The notes under the pieces are model-generated. The model was not told the DNA's origin, made no database searches, and saw only the letters and a program-made list of their open reading frames with translations. Made by a program: the position numbers and the translations under genes. A stretch of 64,000 nt of DNA from Hsuehochloa calcarea (taxonomy: Eukaryota > Streptophyta > Magnoliopsida > Poales > Poaceae): assembly GCA_036346395.1 (NCBI GenBank), contig CM070611.1:19230473-19294472 (forward strand). Reading direction: 5' to 3'. Each line of letters starts with the position of its first letter. The stretch's first letter is position 1. Below, in pieces: positions 31,287 through 43,190 of the stretch.

Positions 31287-33093
31287 TGTTGGAAATATGC
31301 CCTAGAGGCAATCATAGAGATGAAGATATTTCATTATATTCATGATTTTGATAATATGTTATCGTGTTTCTTGAATGAATCATTTGTTATAGATCAATAA
31401 GTATGTGACTTGTTGGTGGAACTCTTTAACTTATATGACGTCATTCTAAATGTATCCCTGGTCGGAGGTCACTGGTCGGAACACCAGTGACTCTATGACT
31501 AGCACATGTATTGATTGATGACCTGGTTTCATCGGTCATGGATATGGGGATATCAAATCAATAATGTGAGCACATGTTAGAGAATATGGGGTTGGATAGA
31601 CCCATCATTGAGATACTATTGAGATTGTTATGAATATATGTGTCATTAGTTAGTCTCAAGTAATGATGATGTATAATCCGTAGACCTGATATCAGCATGG
31701 TTCTCTACATGTGTAATGACACTCTTAGGGGTTGCCAAACGCTACTCGTAACTGGATAGTTATAAAGGTGGTTTTCGGGTATGCTATGAAACATGTGGAG
31801 GGATGTGACTGGTCGAGATGGGATTTGCCCCTCCTAACATAATAGGAGAGATGTCTCTGGGACCTTCGTAGTGATCGGATAAAGAAAGTGCATGGCCATG
31901 CCACTAGTGGTCGAAGTGTTGACCACATGAAGTTATCCGGCACTCGATCGAGAAAGTATTGAACAGTCCATGGATGACACAACATCTCACCTGGAGTTCA
32001 ACCACACACCGTGAGGCAAAGGAAGAATGCATGAGTAGGTCGCTTAGTTCGCTCAGTTACAGACTGGTCGTATGGAGATACGATCTGGTTGTAGATTGAT
32101 CAAACATAATCACAGAATGGTAAGGACCTGGTCGTTAGGAGTTACGAACTGGTCGGGACCAAATTCGATCTGGTCTTATGGAGATACGACCAGTTCGTAT
32201 ATCTATACGACCAGGTTGTAATTGGTCCCGACCAGTTCGTAACTCCTTACGACCAGGTTCTTACCATTTTGTGATTACGTTTGACCAGTCTATGACCAGC
32301 ACGTATCTCCATACGACTAGTCCGTAACTGATCAAACTAAACGACCTACTCATGCATTCTCCCTTTGCCTCATGATGTCTGGTTGAACTCCAGGTGAGAT
32401 AATGTGTCAACCATGGATTGTTCAATATTTTCTCGATCGAGTGTCGGATAACATCATGTGGTCGACACTTCGACCACTAGTGGCATGGCCATGCACTTTC
32501 TTTATCCGATCACCACAAGGGGCCAAGAGATATCTCTCCTGTTATGTTAGGAGGGGCAAATCCCATCTCGACCAGTCACATTCCTCCGCATATTTCATAG
32601 CATACCCGAAAGCTACCTTTATAACTACCCAGTTACGGAGTAACGTTTGGCAACCCCTAAGAGTGCTATTACATATGTAGGAAACCAGACTGATCTCAGG
32701 TCTAAGGATTATACATCATCATTACTTGAGACCAACTAATGACACAAAGATTCATAACAATCTCAATAGTGTCTCAATGATGGGTCTATCCAACACCATG
32801 TTCTCTAACATGTGCTCACATTATTGATTCGATATCTCCATATCCATGACCGGTGAAACAAGGTCATCAATCAATACATGTGTTATCATAGAGTCACCGT
32901 GTTCCACCAAAGGACCTCCGACAGTGGATACATTTAGAATGACATCATATAAGTTAAAGAGTTCCACCAATAAGTCACGTACTTATTGATCTATAACAAA
33001 TGATTCATTCAAGGAACACAATAACATATTATCAAAATCATGAACATAATGAAATATCATCTCTATGATTGCCACTAGGGCATATTTCCAACA
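31287..33093. repeat. 1.8-kb inverted repeat of Angela-like LTRs
   Basis: The left arm starts TGTTGGAAATATGCCC at 31287 and the right arm ends GGGCATATTTCCAACA at 33093. The arms (about 900 bp each) are complementary to the centre near 32190, with scattered mismatches and small indels. The right arm matches the F 5' LTR (39240-40117) more closely than the left arm does. Confidence 0.9.
32192..33093 (-). repeat. 3' LTR of F, truncated
   Basis: Matches the first 0.9 kb (U3) of the 5' LTR. The remainder, equal to 38509-39240, is absent; the break is the centre of the inverted repeat. Confidence 0.85.
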
Positions 33094-33108
33094 GTCTCCC
33101 ACTTGCAC
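33094..33108 (-). other. Polypurine tract of F
   Basis: Minus strand GTGCAAGTGGGAGAC directly before the LTR start TGTTGG. Confidence 0.8.
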
Positions 33109-33123
33109 TAGTGGCAATCATTT

Positions 33124-34930
33124 AAGTATCTAATACCGATAGCTCTTGTGTGCGCCTCATGCTTAGGCTGTGGAAGAGGCTTAGTCAACGGATCAGTAAT
33201 ATTTGAATCCGTAGAAACTTTGCATATATTAACATCTCCTCTATCGACCAGTTCGCGAAGGAGATGATAACGCCTGAGTATGTGTTTGGACTTCTGATGG
33301 GATCTCGGCTCCTTAGCCTGCGCAATGGCTCCATTATTGTCACAATAGAGATCCAATGGGCATAAGGCACTCGGAACTATACCCAACTCAGCAAGAAAAT
33401 TCCTTATCCAAACACCTTCTTTTGCAGCTTCAGAAGCCGCAATGTACTCAGCCTCTGTCGTAGAATCAGAAACCGTTTCTTGCTTGGAACTTTTTAGCTC
33501 ACTGCTCCTCCATTCAAAATGAATATAAAACTAGATTGCGAACGATAATCATCTTTGTCGGTTTGGAAGCTTGCATCGGTGTAACCCTTTACAACGAGGT
33601 CTTCATCACCGCCATAAACAAGGAATACATCCTTAGTCCTTCTTAAGTACTTAAGAATGTTTTTCACAGCTGTCCAGTGACATTCGCCGGGATCAGCCTG
33701 GTATCTGCTCATAACACTTAGAGCATATGATACATCTAGTCGGGTACAAAGCATGTCATACATAATAGATCTAATAGCCGAAGCATATGGAATACTATTC
33801 ATACGATCTCGCTCATCAGTGGTCGAAGGACACTGATTCTTGCTAAGATTTATGCCATGTGACATAGGTAAGAACTCTTTCTTGGCATCATGCATGTTGG
33901 ACCTATTCAACACCTTGTCAATGTAAGTTCTTTGGCTTAATCCAATTAGCCTTCTTGATATATCTCTATAGATCTTTATTCCCAAGATATATGCTGCCTC
34001 TCCTAGGTCTTTCATAGGAAGACTATTTTTCAATGATACCTTAACGGATTCCAACATAGGAATGTTATTCCCAATCAATAATATGTCATCCACATATAAG
34101 ATTAGGATTACAAGTACGCTCCCACTAACCTTCATGTAAACACAAGGTTCTTCTTTGTTTTTGATGAAAGCAAACTTTTTGATCTCCTTATCAAAACGCA
34201 GATTCCAACCCCGAGATGTTTGCTTCAACCCATAAATGGATTTCTGAAGTTTGCATACTTTACTAGCATTCTTTGGATCGACAAAACCTTCAGGCTGTGT
34301 CATGTACACATCCTCACTTAGGTTTCCATTAAGGAAAGCCGTTTTGACATCCATCTGCCATATCTCATAATCGAAATATGCAGCAATAGCTAGAATGACC
34401 CGAATAGATTTAAGCATCGCTACTGGTGAGAAGGTCTCATCGTAGTCAACTCCTTGAACTTGTCGAAACCCCTTTGCGACAAGTCATGCCTTATGAATGT
34501 GAATATTTCCATCCATATCAATCTTTTTCTTATAGATCCATTTGCACTCAATGGTTCTAACACCATCAAGAGGCTCGACCAGGTTCCAAACCTGATTGAC
34601 ACTCATGGAGTCTATCTCGGACTTCATGGCTCCAAGCCATTTCTCAGAGTCTGGGTCCATCATCGCTTCCTTATAAGTGTTAGGCTCACCATTATTCACC
34701 AATAATACGTCATGCCCATACCTTATAGGCAATTGACGCGGCCTTTTAGATCTATGTGGGGCTGATGTATCTTCTACAGGTTCAACAACGCTTTGTTCGT
34801 CCTGTAGATGTTCAGTAGGAGTTGAAACTCTTTCAGATGTTTCCCGAACTTCTTCGAGTTGCATCTTTCTCCTACTGACTCCTTTTGAAAGAAACTCTTT
34901 CTCCAAAAAAGACACCATTTCGGGCAACAA
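33124..34930 (-). pseudogene. F reverse transcriptase and RNase H
   Basis: Copies the element RNA into DNA. The main frame (33494-34417) has WQMDVKTAFLNG, VCKLQKSIYGLKQ, the catalytic LYVDD box (residues 108-111) and ADPGECHWTAVKNILKYLR. The upstream frame (34484-34930) has the start of the domain, NQVWNLVEPLDGVRTIECKW. RNase H follows in 33108-33490: TEAEYIAASEA, DLYCDNNGAIAQAKEPRSHQ and KHILRRYHLLRE, ending DPLTKPL. Frame changes at about 33490 and 34420 break one continuous polyprotein. The catalytic Asp residues themselves look intact. Confidence 0.9.
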
Positions 34931-35866
34931 ACACTTTGCCCTCCTCTTGTTTGTAGAAATAATATCCTTTGGTTTCCTTAGGATATCCTATGAAGAAGCA
35001 TTTATCTGACTTGGGTGTGAGTTTGTCTGACATCAAACGTTTAACATAGACATCACAACCCCAAACCTTTAGAAAAGACAAACTAGGACTCTTCCCAGTC
35101 CATATCTCATATGGTGTCTTATCTACTGATTTAGATGGTACCCTATTCAAAGTGAAAGTGACAGTTTCTAGAGCGTAACCCAAAAAATACAATGGCAGAT
35201 CCGATTGGCTCATCATTGATCGAACCATGTCCAACAAGGTCCAATTACGCCGATCGGACACTCCATTCCACTGTGGAGTACCCGGTGGTGTAAGATGTGG
35301 AACAATTCCACATTGTTTCAAATGATCACCAAACTCATGGCTCAAAAATTCTCCTCCACGATCAGATCGTAAGAACTTGATTGTCTTGCCTAGTTGATTC
35401 TGTACCTCATTCTGGAACTCCTTGAACTTTTCAAAGGATTCCGACTTGTGCCTCATTAAATAGATATATCCATATCTACTAAAGTTATCGGTGAAAGTAA
35501 TAAGTACTGAAAACCACCTCTAGCTGTCGTGCTCATTGGTCCACACACATCAGTATGTATGAGTGCCAACAAGTCGGACGCCCTTTCATTCCGACCAGTG
35601 AAAGGTGTCTTGGTCATCTTTCCGATCATGCAAGATTCACATGTTTCAAATGATTCCAAATCAAATGAGTTTAGAATTCCATCACTATGGAGCCTTTTCA
35701 TGCGTTTCTCACTGATATGACCCAAACGACAATGCCAAATAAATGTGAAATTCGTATCATTAGGTCGAAGCTTTTTTGCATTAATATTATAGATGGGTGC
35801 AACATCAAGATTCAAAATAAACAACCCGTTCAAAACGGGAGCATAGCCATAACACATTTCATTCAA
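34872..35866 (-). pseudogene. F integrase (zinc domain and core)
   Basis: Inserts the cDNA into the genome. 35456-35866 carries the GAG-pre-integrase and HHCC zinc domain: WHCRLGHISEKRMKRL and CESCMIGKMTKTPF, then HTDVCGPM with the first Asp. 34872-35456 carries SDRGGEF (second Asp, residue 32) and, 36 residues on, VSDRRN, where plant copia integrases have S/A-E-R: the catalytic Glu is replaced by Asp. A frameshift separates the two halves near 35456. Confidence 0.88.
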
Positions 35867-35917
35867 ATATATAGAACAACCATTGTTCTCTATAATGAAC
35901 TTATAACCCTCTGTCCA

Positions 35918-37058
35918 TCAAACATGATGCGAGATGATATTTCTACTTATGGCTGGAATGTAATAACAATTATTTAGTTCCATGATAAATCCTGAAGGCA
36001 AAAGTAATGGCAAAGTCCCGACGGCTAATGCAGCAACTCTTGCTTTATTCCCGACGCGAAGATCCATCTCAGCCCTTGTTAATCTCCTACTCCTTGTTAG
36101 ACTCTGAATCGAATTGCAAATATGAGCCACCGATCCGATATCAAATACCCACGAGTTAACATAAGAATCAGCAAGAAAAACATTTATAACATTAATACCT
36201 GAAGTAGAAGTTTTAGTCCCACCATTCCTTTTCAGATCAGCCAGGTATTTCTTGCAGTTTCTCTTCCAGTGGCCTGTCTCATTGCAGTAAAAGCATTCAT
36301 TGTCTTGAGTCGGGGCAGACTTGGTCTTGGGTTTAGGCTTGACAGCTTGGATCCCATCCGAAACCTTGCCTTTACCCTTGACCCAAGTTTTAGCCTTCTT
36401 CTTGAAGCTAGTACTCTTTTGCACAATCATCATATGACTGTTGCTTTTCTTAATGCTGTCCTTTGCAGTCTTAAGCATCATATGCAGTTTGGTGAGATTC
36501 TTGTCTAAGTCATTCATATGAAAATTTATAATGAACTGCCCATAGATTGCAGGAAGCGAAGCAAGAATCAAATCTGTAGCCAACTCTTGACTAAGTGGAA
36601 AACCATGTTTTTCCAAGCTCTGTGTGTAACCAACCATCTTGATCACATGAGGGCTCACCGGACTACCCTCAGTTAGCTTACACCCAAACAATTTCTTTGA
36701 GATCTCATATCTCCCAGTCCTTGCTTGTGTCTCAAACATGCCTTTGAGCGCCACGATCATATCGTAGGCCTCAATGTTCTCAAACTGCTTCTGAAGGTCT
36801 GAGTTCATCACAGCAAGCATGAGACGGCTAACATCAAGGGATTCATCACAAGCCCTTTTATAGGTCGCTTTTAAGAGTCAGAGCAGATTCTCAAGCAGCA
36901 CATCAGAATTGGTTCCTCTAGAACATGTTCCTTTTATCTTGCCTAAGAACAATTCTCAAAGTTTGGGACCAATCCGCAAAATTTGTTCCATTCAGTTTTT
37001 CTTTATCAAGTATCGAACGTAAGGCAAAACTGGATGTAGGTATAGCAGATGGTGCCAT
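35918..37058 (-). pseudogene. F gag and protease
   Basis: The gag start (ATG at 37058, LNGTNFADWSQTLRIVL) runs into stops, and the main frame opens at 36820. It has typical copia gag (ATDLILASLPAIYGQF), Lys-rich spacer, zinc knuckle CFYCNETGHWKRNC (residues 176-189, CX2CX4HX4C complete) and protease WVFDIGSVAHICNS at residue 227, with D-I-G where D-T/S-G is usual. The knuckle is intact; the protease site change and the broken start argue against function. Confidence 0.88.
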
Positions 37059-38494
37059 GATCTACAACAGAAATATGCAACACTAAGACATATGTTCAAG
37101 AAAAGTAAATTCTATTAAACAATTTAATGAAGATACTCCCACTGAATACCATATCGCTCTTATGACATTTAGTGATTCAAGACCCACAATCAGTTAATCT
37201 ACTAGTGAGCTTTGGCATCACTGCTAGAAGATTAGTGAATATGGTAAGCAACCCTTTGCTAATCATATCTCTATATGACTCTTGTTGTTGGGCAGCATCT
37301 CTATGCTTCGGCACTCAACCCTATGCCCCAAGGTCCATAACCGTTATGATGACCTTGTCAAGTTAGACCAACGCTTGCGTGTAAGTGTCCGACGCAAACC
37401 CATCTAGTCAAGGACTATTAATGGCACTCTGCTTTAGCAAGACCTACCATTAAAATACAAGACTATGGATGGTGCAGCTAATTGGGAGGGTATCAGTTTA
37501 ACTTAATATTACCTCAGGGAAATTTACTTCTACCATGTTAAAAGCATTTCAAGCAATTAAAACATGCATAGAAATAAATGAATAGAAATATAAGGGCATT
37601 CACAGACAATCAAATTGCATCGTGATATAGTATGACCCTTCCTTATGGTGATCTCCATCGCCAAGCATCCTGCTCGCCATGTCTCCAAGTTGCCAAAACC
37701 CCCTAGTACTCCACTAGGCCATTACACCTAACAACACTAGGGATAAAATTACAATTAGTAAATTTAGCACCACAAGTCGACACGCAGGTCGTCATACAAA
37801 TATAGACAGCCTTGGGCTATAATAAACGTGACACACAGGTCATGAACATTACACACATGCATGCATCTCACACATCATGGGTCATACTATTCACATCAAC
37901 CTGCAAAAACAAGTTAGGAATGGAATAGCATTCTAACGGGCAACAAGAACACACACTACAAAAGCGCGGTCCGATTACCCTGCACGGCGCCCCTCGCTGG
38001 TCGAGGGCAGCGCGCTCGAATTTTTTTCCGAAACATGAATCTCATTCACGAAACCGAGCCTTGGAAATCATCAGATTAATCATATTAAACCTATTCCGAA
38101 TCGATCTGATCATTGCCTTGATACGACCACACACTACGGCATACTCCGATGGCGGAACTCCGACCGGTAGGAGTGTCATGCAAGGTGATCATGAACAAGC
38201 GCAATAAAACATCCGGTACATATCGATCGTAACTCCGATTCGATCAACCACATTGATCTTCGTGTGCTCCAATGGATTTACGATCACTGTCTGCCCATAT
38301 GGCGGAAACCGACCGGTAGAGGCAAGTCGTGATACGACCATGCAAGCTCGATCACAGAATAACGAATAAAACCCATCCTACCACCAATGCACATGGACGA
38401 TCATATCGACCACCGCCAAAACAGGGATAGATCACATCTATAACTGCCACATATCACAATATGTGTCCAATCTGAATCTAAAACTAGACGATAT
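37059..38494 (-). other. Untranslated leader of F
   Basis: About 1.4 kb between primer site and gag, as in Angela/BARE elements. No frame of note. It contains repeated GACCGGTAG-type segments near 38170 and 38310. Confidence 0.7.
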
Positions 38495-38507
38495 GGCTCT
38501 GATACCA
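38495..38507 (-). other. Primer-binding site of F (initiator tRNA-Met)
   Basis: Minus strand TGGTATCAGAGCC, one base after the LTR end. Confidence 0.92.
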
Positions 38508-38508
38508 C

Positions 38509-40117
38509 TATTGGGTAATGCAGCAATGCTACGATAGCACAAACAAAAATTACCGCGCAACCAAGGAACCACCGCAAGTAATAGATCACGAGATTACCGC
38601 TAGACGCGCCGACTCGTAGCGGAAGTAGAGTCGTTGTAGCGAGTTGATGCAGTCGTAGTCGTACTCACGACGCGTCTCCTCCTTCGAGTAGTCGTACTCG
38701 ACACGCGTCTGCTTCTTCAAGTGGTCATGCCCACCACGCGACTTCTTCTCCGACTCCGGTGATCAACACAAGTCGCGGATCGTCCTAGTGCTGATGCCTC
38801 GCAACAACACCTCCGATGTATCCACACGTACAGGCAGGATCACCACGCGCTGGAGTGCTAGCACCGGCAGCGTGGTTGAGAAGGCGTGGATATTAGGGTT
38901 TCGAAAGTTCTTCTAAAGATCATCCTCTTTCCACCCCATGCCACCGCCCTTCTTTATATAGGCATCCATAATGGGTCTCGACCTGGAGGCCCATTAGGAA
39001 CTCTGGCCTATACGAATTCGGATCACCATCCAAAACAGATCCTTGCCCTTTAAGTGTGCGACCCCACAGATTCATGTGTAATCGGTTATGACTCGGAAAC
39101 TCTTTTCCGATCACTAGTCGTTAGCGGTACCTAGCATCACATAACGATTCCCAAAGACATATAGAATAAATCGGACGAACCTTGATGTAATATGATCTAT
39201 GATCAGGTCCTCATCACGCACGACCGCTTCAGATTCTATACGACTGTGTTGTAATTAGTCACGACCAGTTCGTAACTCCTTACGACCAGGTTCTTACCAT
39301 TATGTGATTACGTTTGATCAGTCTATGACCAGCACGTATCTCCATACGACTAGTCCGTAACTGATCAAACTAAGCGACCTACTCATGCATTCTCCTTTTG
39401 CCTCATGATGTCTGGTTGAACTCCAGGTGAGATAATGTGTCAACCATGGACTGTTCAATACTTTCTCGATCGAGTGTCGGATAACATCATGTGGTCGACA
39501 CTTCGACCACTAGTGGCATGGCCATGCACTTTCTTTATCCGATCACCACGAGGGGCCCAGAGACATCTCTCTTGTTATGTTAGGAGGCGCAAATCCCATC
39601 TCGACCAGTCACATTCCTCCGCATGTTTCATAGCATACCCGAAAGCTACCTTTATAACTACCCAGTTACGGAGTAGCGTTTGGCAACCCCTAAGAGTGCT
39701 ATTACACATGTAGGAAACCATGCTGATCTCAAGTCTAAGGATTATACATCATCATTACTTGAGACCAACTAATGACACAAAGTTTCATAACAATGTCAAT
39801 AGTGTCTCAATGATGGGTCTATCCAACACCATGTTCTCTAACATGTGCTCACATTATTGATTCGAAATCTCCATATCCATGACCGGTGAAACAAGGTCAT
39901 CAATCAATACATGTGCTAGTCATAGAGTCACTGGTGTTCCGACCAGGGATACATTTAGAATGACATCATATAAGTTAAAGAGTTCCACCAATAAGTCACG
40001 TACTTATTGATCTATAACAAATGATTCATTCAAGGAACACAATAACATATTATCAAAATCATGAACATAATGAAATATCATCATCTCTATGATTGCCACT
40101 AGGGCATATTTCCAACA
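38509..40117 (-). repeat. 5' LTR of F, 1.6 kb
   Basis: Minus strand TGTTGGAAATATGCCC...TTACCCAATA. The last bases would be CCAACA in an intact LTR, so one C-to-T change is inferred. A TATA-like TATATAAAGAAGG lies near 38950-38962 on the minus strand. Confidence 0.85.
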
Positions 40118-40193
40118 GTCTCCCACTTGCACTAGTGTCAATTATTTAAGTATCTAATACCAATAGCTCTTGTGTGCGCCTCATGCTTAGGCC
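40118..40193 (-). other. Second copy of the F 3' internal end
   Basis: The purine tract and the last internal bases are repeated here (compare 33094-33168) right of the 5' LTR, ending at GCTTAGG. So an additional F-type internal region once continued to the right: LTR-internal-LTR-internal. Confidence 0.85.
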
Positions 40194-41812
40194 AATCGCT
40201 TGTTCGGCATGGCTCCTAGGAATATAATACAAGGATTAAACAAGGAATATTGAGGGGCAACCTTATGAATATACAGAAAAATGCCATTTGCGCATTCTCT
40301 GGTCACTCGCGGTCGGACCGCTGGATCTGGCCGGTCGGACCGCCACACAGGTCGGTCAGACCGCTCACCGCTCAGCCGGTCGACGTAATGGTAACCAAAC
40401 TGAAGCGCACGGAAAAATTGGAAATTTCAGATTTCATAATCTTTGCAAAGATCAAGCAATGACACAGAAGATATTCATTGATCTATTCCCAAAAACTACT
40501 TGCATAGCTAATTTTGCCACAGACATTGAGAATACTAGGATTTTACAACAAACCCTAGAATTTGGGCACAAAATTCAATATGAGAACAAATTGCAAGTAG
40601 ATTTTGAGTGCTTACCGGCTTGGATGGATAGGAGAATCAAGGAAGAAGAATCCTTGAGAGATTGGAGTGCCAAGAGCCGGTTTTGAAAGAATCTCCCCTC
40701 ACCTAGGGTTCCAAATGTGAGTGAGTTTAAACAACCAATCCACAAAGCAATTGGAGGGAATGGAAGAGGAGATGGAGAAGAACAAGATGCTACCTTGGAA
40801 CCCCAAATGAATGGCAGGTGGAGGAGATCCAGAGAGGAGAAGAGTGCTGGCGGCCTGAGAGAGAGGAGAAGAGGTTGGCTCGTGCAAAGAAATGAATGGG
40901 TGAGAAAAAGAGCTCTCGGGTGAAGGGGTTTAATACACTCCACGGAAAATCGGTCAGACCATTGGGCCAACGGCGGTCGGACCGGTGGGCACTCGGTCGG
41001 ACTGCCGAGGGTGCCCGGTCTGACCGGCTATCTCTGAAACTGACAAATAGTTTCAGGGAAAAAGGAGATAAAAGAGAAATTTGTTGTAATTGCTCCAAAT
41101 TTTCATACAATCAATCAAGCAAACATATTTGGAGTATTTTCAACTTATATAGCCCTTGAAAATTCAAACCTTAAATAGTTTTTATAAATTAATCTTTTGG
41201 TTTTTGTAAATGAAATCATATTTTCATGAAGTTTCATCAAAATATGCAAAATGAGCAAATGATGAATTTTAAAGCATCCAATTTTATGTATGAGTCATAA
41301 ATACCATTATGAACATATTCATGTGAATCATTTTGGTTCATATGGCAAAACTCACTTAAGTGCTAGAAGGTGACTACTTAGGTTAATAGCATATTTTGGA
41401 CGAATTGCAAAGTCAAATAACCTTTTCTAGGTTGGTATCTTGGAAATCTTTTGAATACAAAAAATGTTTAGAATAACCAACTCTAGGATTTTTCTTTTGC
41501 CAAGATTTTCAAATTCCTTTTAGAATAGATTTTACACAAAAATCTAGTTTATGTCAAAAACAAGATACCATAATGTTGGATTTTTGCTAGAAATGCATTT
41601 TTTTTACTAAAAATAGGTTTTTCTAAAGCCAAAACCTTTGGTAAACCTTTGAAAAACATTTGTATACACTTTGCAACTAGTTTTTCAAAGAATTACTAAT
41701 AATTATGAAAATTTTGTCTTTTGGCTAAAAGGCTCATTTTTGAAAAACAACACTAGCACTTAATTTATTTGGGCACACTTAGGGATGTGATGTACATGAT
41801 TATGATTTTGCA
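40194..41812 (-). repeat. SIRE-like LTR (U3-side) left of B's purine tract
   Basis: Ends TTTTGCA on the plus strand right before a purine tract. It holds several CGGTCNGACCG motifs (40310-40380, 40950-41030) and several perfect hairpins (41218-41690). The frames in it are short and unlike any protein I know. Confidence 0.5.
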
Positions 41813-41822
41813 CTCCCCCTTA
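41813..41822 (-). other. Polypurine tract of B
   Basis: Minus strand TAAGGGGGAG, the form usual in SIRE/Maximus elements. Confidence 0.65.
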
Positions 41823-42087
41823 ATGTGCCTCTTCCAAAATTGCTCAAGATATTAATAATGACATTATGAATCATAGAGTAAGAACACCCCTTTTAATATA
41901 ATTTTCATGAAATGCAACCTACACAAGGCATAAGGGGTTAGATACTTCAATGTAAGTACTTGTTACCGAAAAGGCATTGGTTCTTGATATGAAGTGCTTG
42001 TCCTCAAACTTGGCTCCAATTTTAATATATAATGGAATCCACCTTTATATGAATAAGCCAAACCTCCAATGCCTCTCTAAGTATCTA
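41823..42087 (-). other. Untranslated 3' part of B
   Basis: AT-rich and without coding potential. In an autonomous SIRE element several kilobases of pol would lie here. Confidence 0.5.
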
Positions 42088-43190
42088 TTAAGCATTTAAG
42101 CACATTTTGGTACCCAATACTTGGTTGGGTCCACGAATGTTAGTCACAATAGATATGGGCACCTCAATGGCCCAAGTATTAATTTTATGTGAATTAACTA
42201 TTCTAGCAAACACATTGCCATTTTTATCTTTCCTAAGCAAATAATGATCATTATAGATAAATGGCTTAGGAGAGATACCTTTGGGACAATCCTTACTAAG
42301 ATGTCCCTTTTACCGGCAATTGTAGCAAGTCCGATATTTATATTCATCTTTTGCCTTCTTTACTCGCTCCTTGCCAGTTTGCCTCTTCTTTGATGATCGT
42401 GGCTTGTCATCCACTTGATTTGGGCACACCGAGGCAAAGTGGCCCTTTCCATTGCATCCATGGCACTTGATATTCTTCGTGTGTCTTGCGTTGTGCCTTG
42501 TCTTGCTATTCTCCCTTTTCTTGGGAGTGAAGCCAATTCCACTCTTATCTTGCAAGCATTTTTGCTTGCTTAATATTTCATCAAGAGTGGCCTTCCCTTT
42601 ATATCTTCTTGTCAAGTCATTTTTCAATTTGATGACTTGGGCATTGAGCTCTTTGTTTTCCTCTACGATGTTAGTATTGCAAGATATGGAGGAAATGGGA
42701 GCATCTACTTTAGAGCAACAAGGCATATCAATTAAATCATCACATGAGGTGGATATACTAACCTTAGATGAAATGTAAAAGCTAGGAGCTATGCATGACA
42801 TATCATCTAATAAATTACATTCAATGCCTATATCCACCTTAGGGCTATTTAGATTATTTAGGAGGAGAGCTTCATGTTCATATTTTAAAACATCATAATC
42901 ATTTTGAAGCGAGACACACTCTTTCTTCAAAACATTGAATTTCAATTTCTCCTTTCCTAAATATTCATTGATCTCTTCTAACATATCCATCAACTCATCA
43001 TATGAAGGCTCATCGTTATCATTTACCTCATTATTACCTTTAGCCATGAAGCATTGAGTTGATGTGGAGGGAGTTGTGGACTCATCATTGTCGGATGTAG
43101 AAGTTGAGTATTCTTCTTCCGACGTCCACTCTTGTGTGCAATCATCGCTTGTAGTGGTGGACATTTCATAATTGTCTTGAATTTGTGTCC
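42088..43190 (-). pseudogene. B gag, C-terminal part
   Basis: SIRE-type gag: acidic Ser/Thr-rich stretch (STSTSDNDES), coiled-coil-like segment (YDELMDMLEEINEYLGKEKL), repeated SxSTSCDDL segments, then a zinc knuckle CHGCNGKGHFASVC (CX2CX4HX4C, near 42430-42470). A second knuckle CYNCR*KGHLSKDCP is broken by a stop near 42311. The end GPNQVLGTK matches the usual gag/pol junction region of these elements. The frame joins the N-terminal part at 44827 once the solo LTR between them is disregarded. Confidence 0.85.

Larger units (their letters stand above)
32192..40117 (-). mobile_element. Angela/BARE-like Ty1/copia element F
   Basis: 5' LTR at right, primer site 38495-38507, gag-protease, integrase, reverse transcriptase and RNase H on the minus strand in copia order, purine tract, and a truncated 3' LTR at left. 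Stops and shifts are few compared with A and E, so it is fairly young, but gag starts in a broken frame and the 3' LTR lacks its R/U5 part, so it is not functional. Confidence 0.9.
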
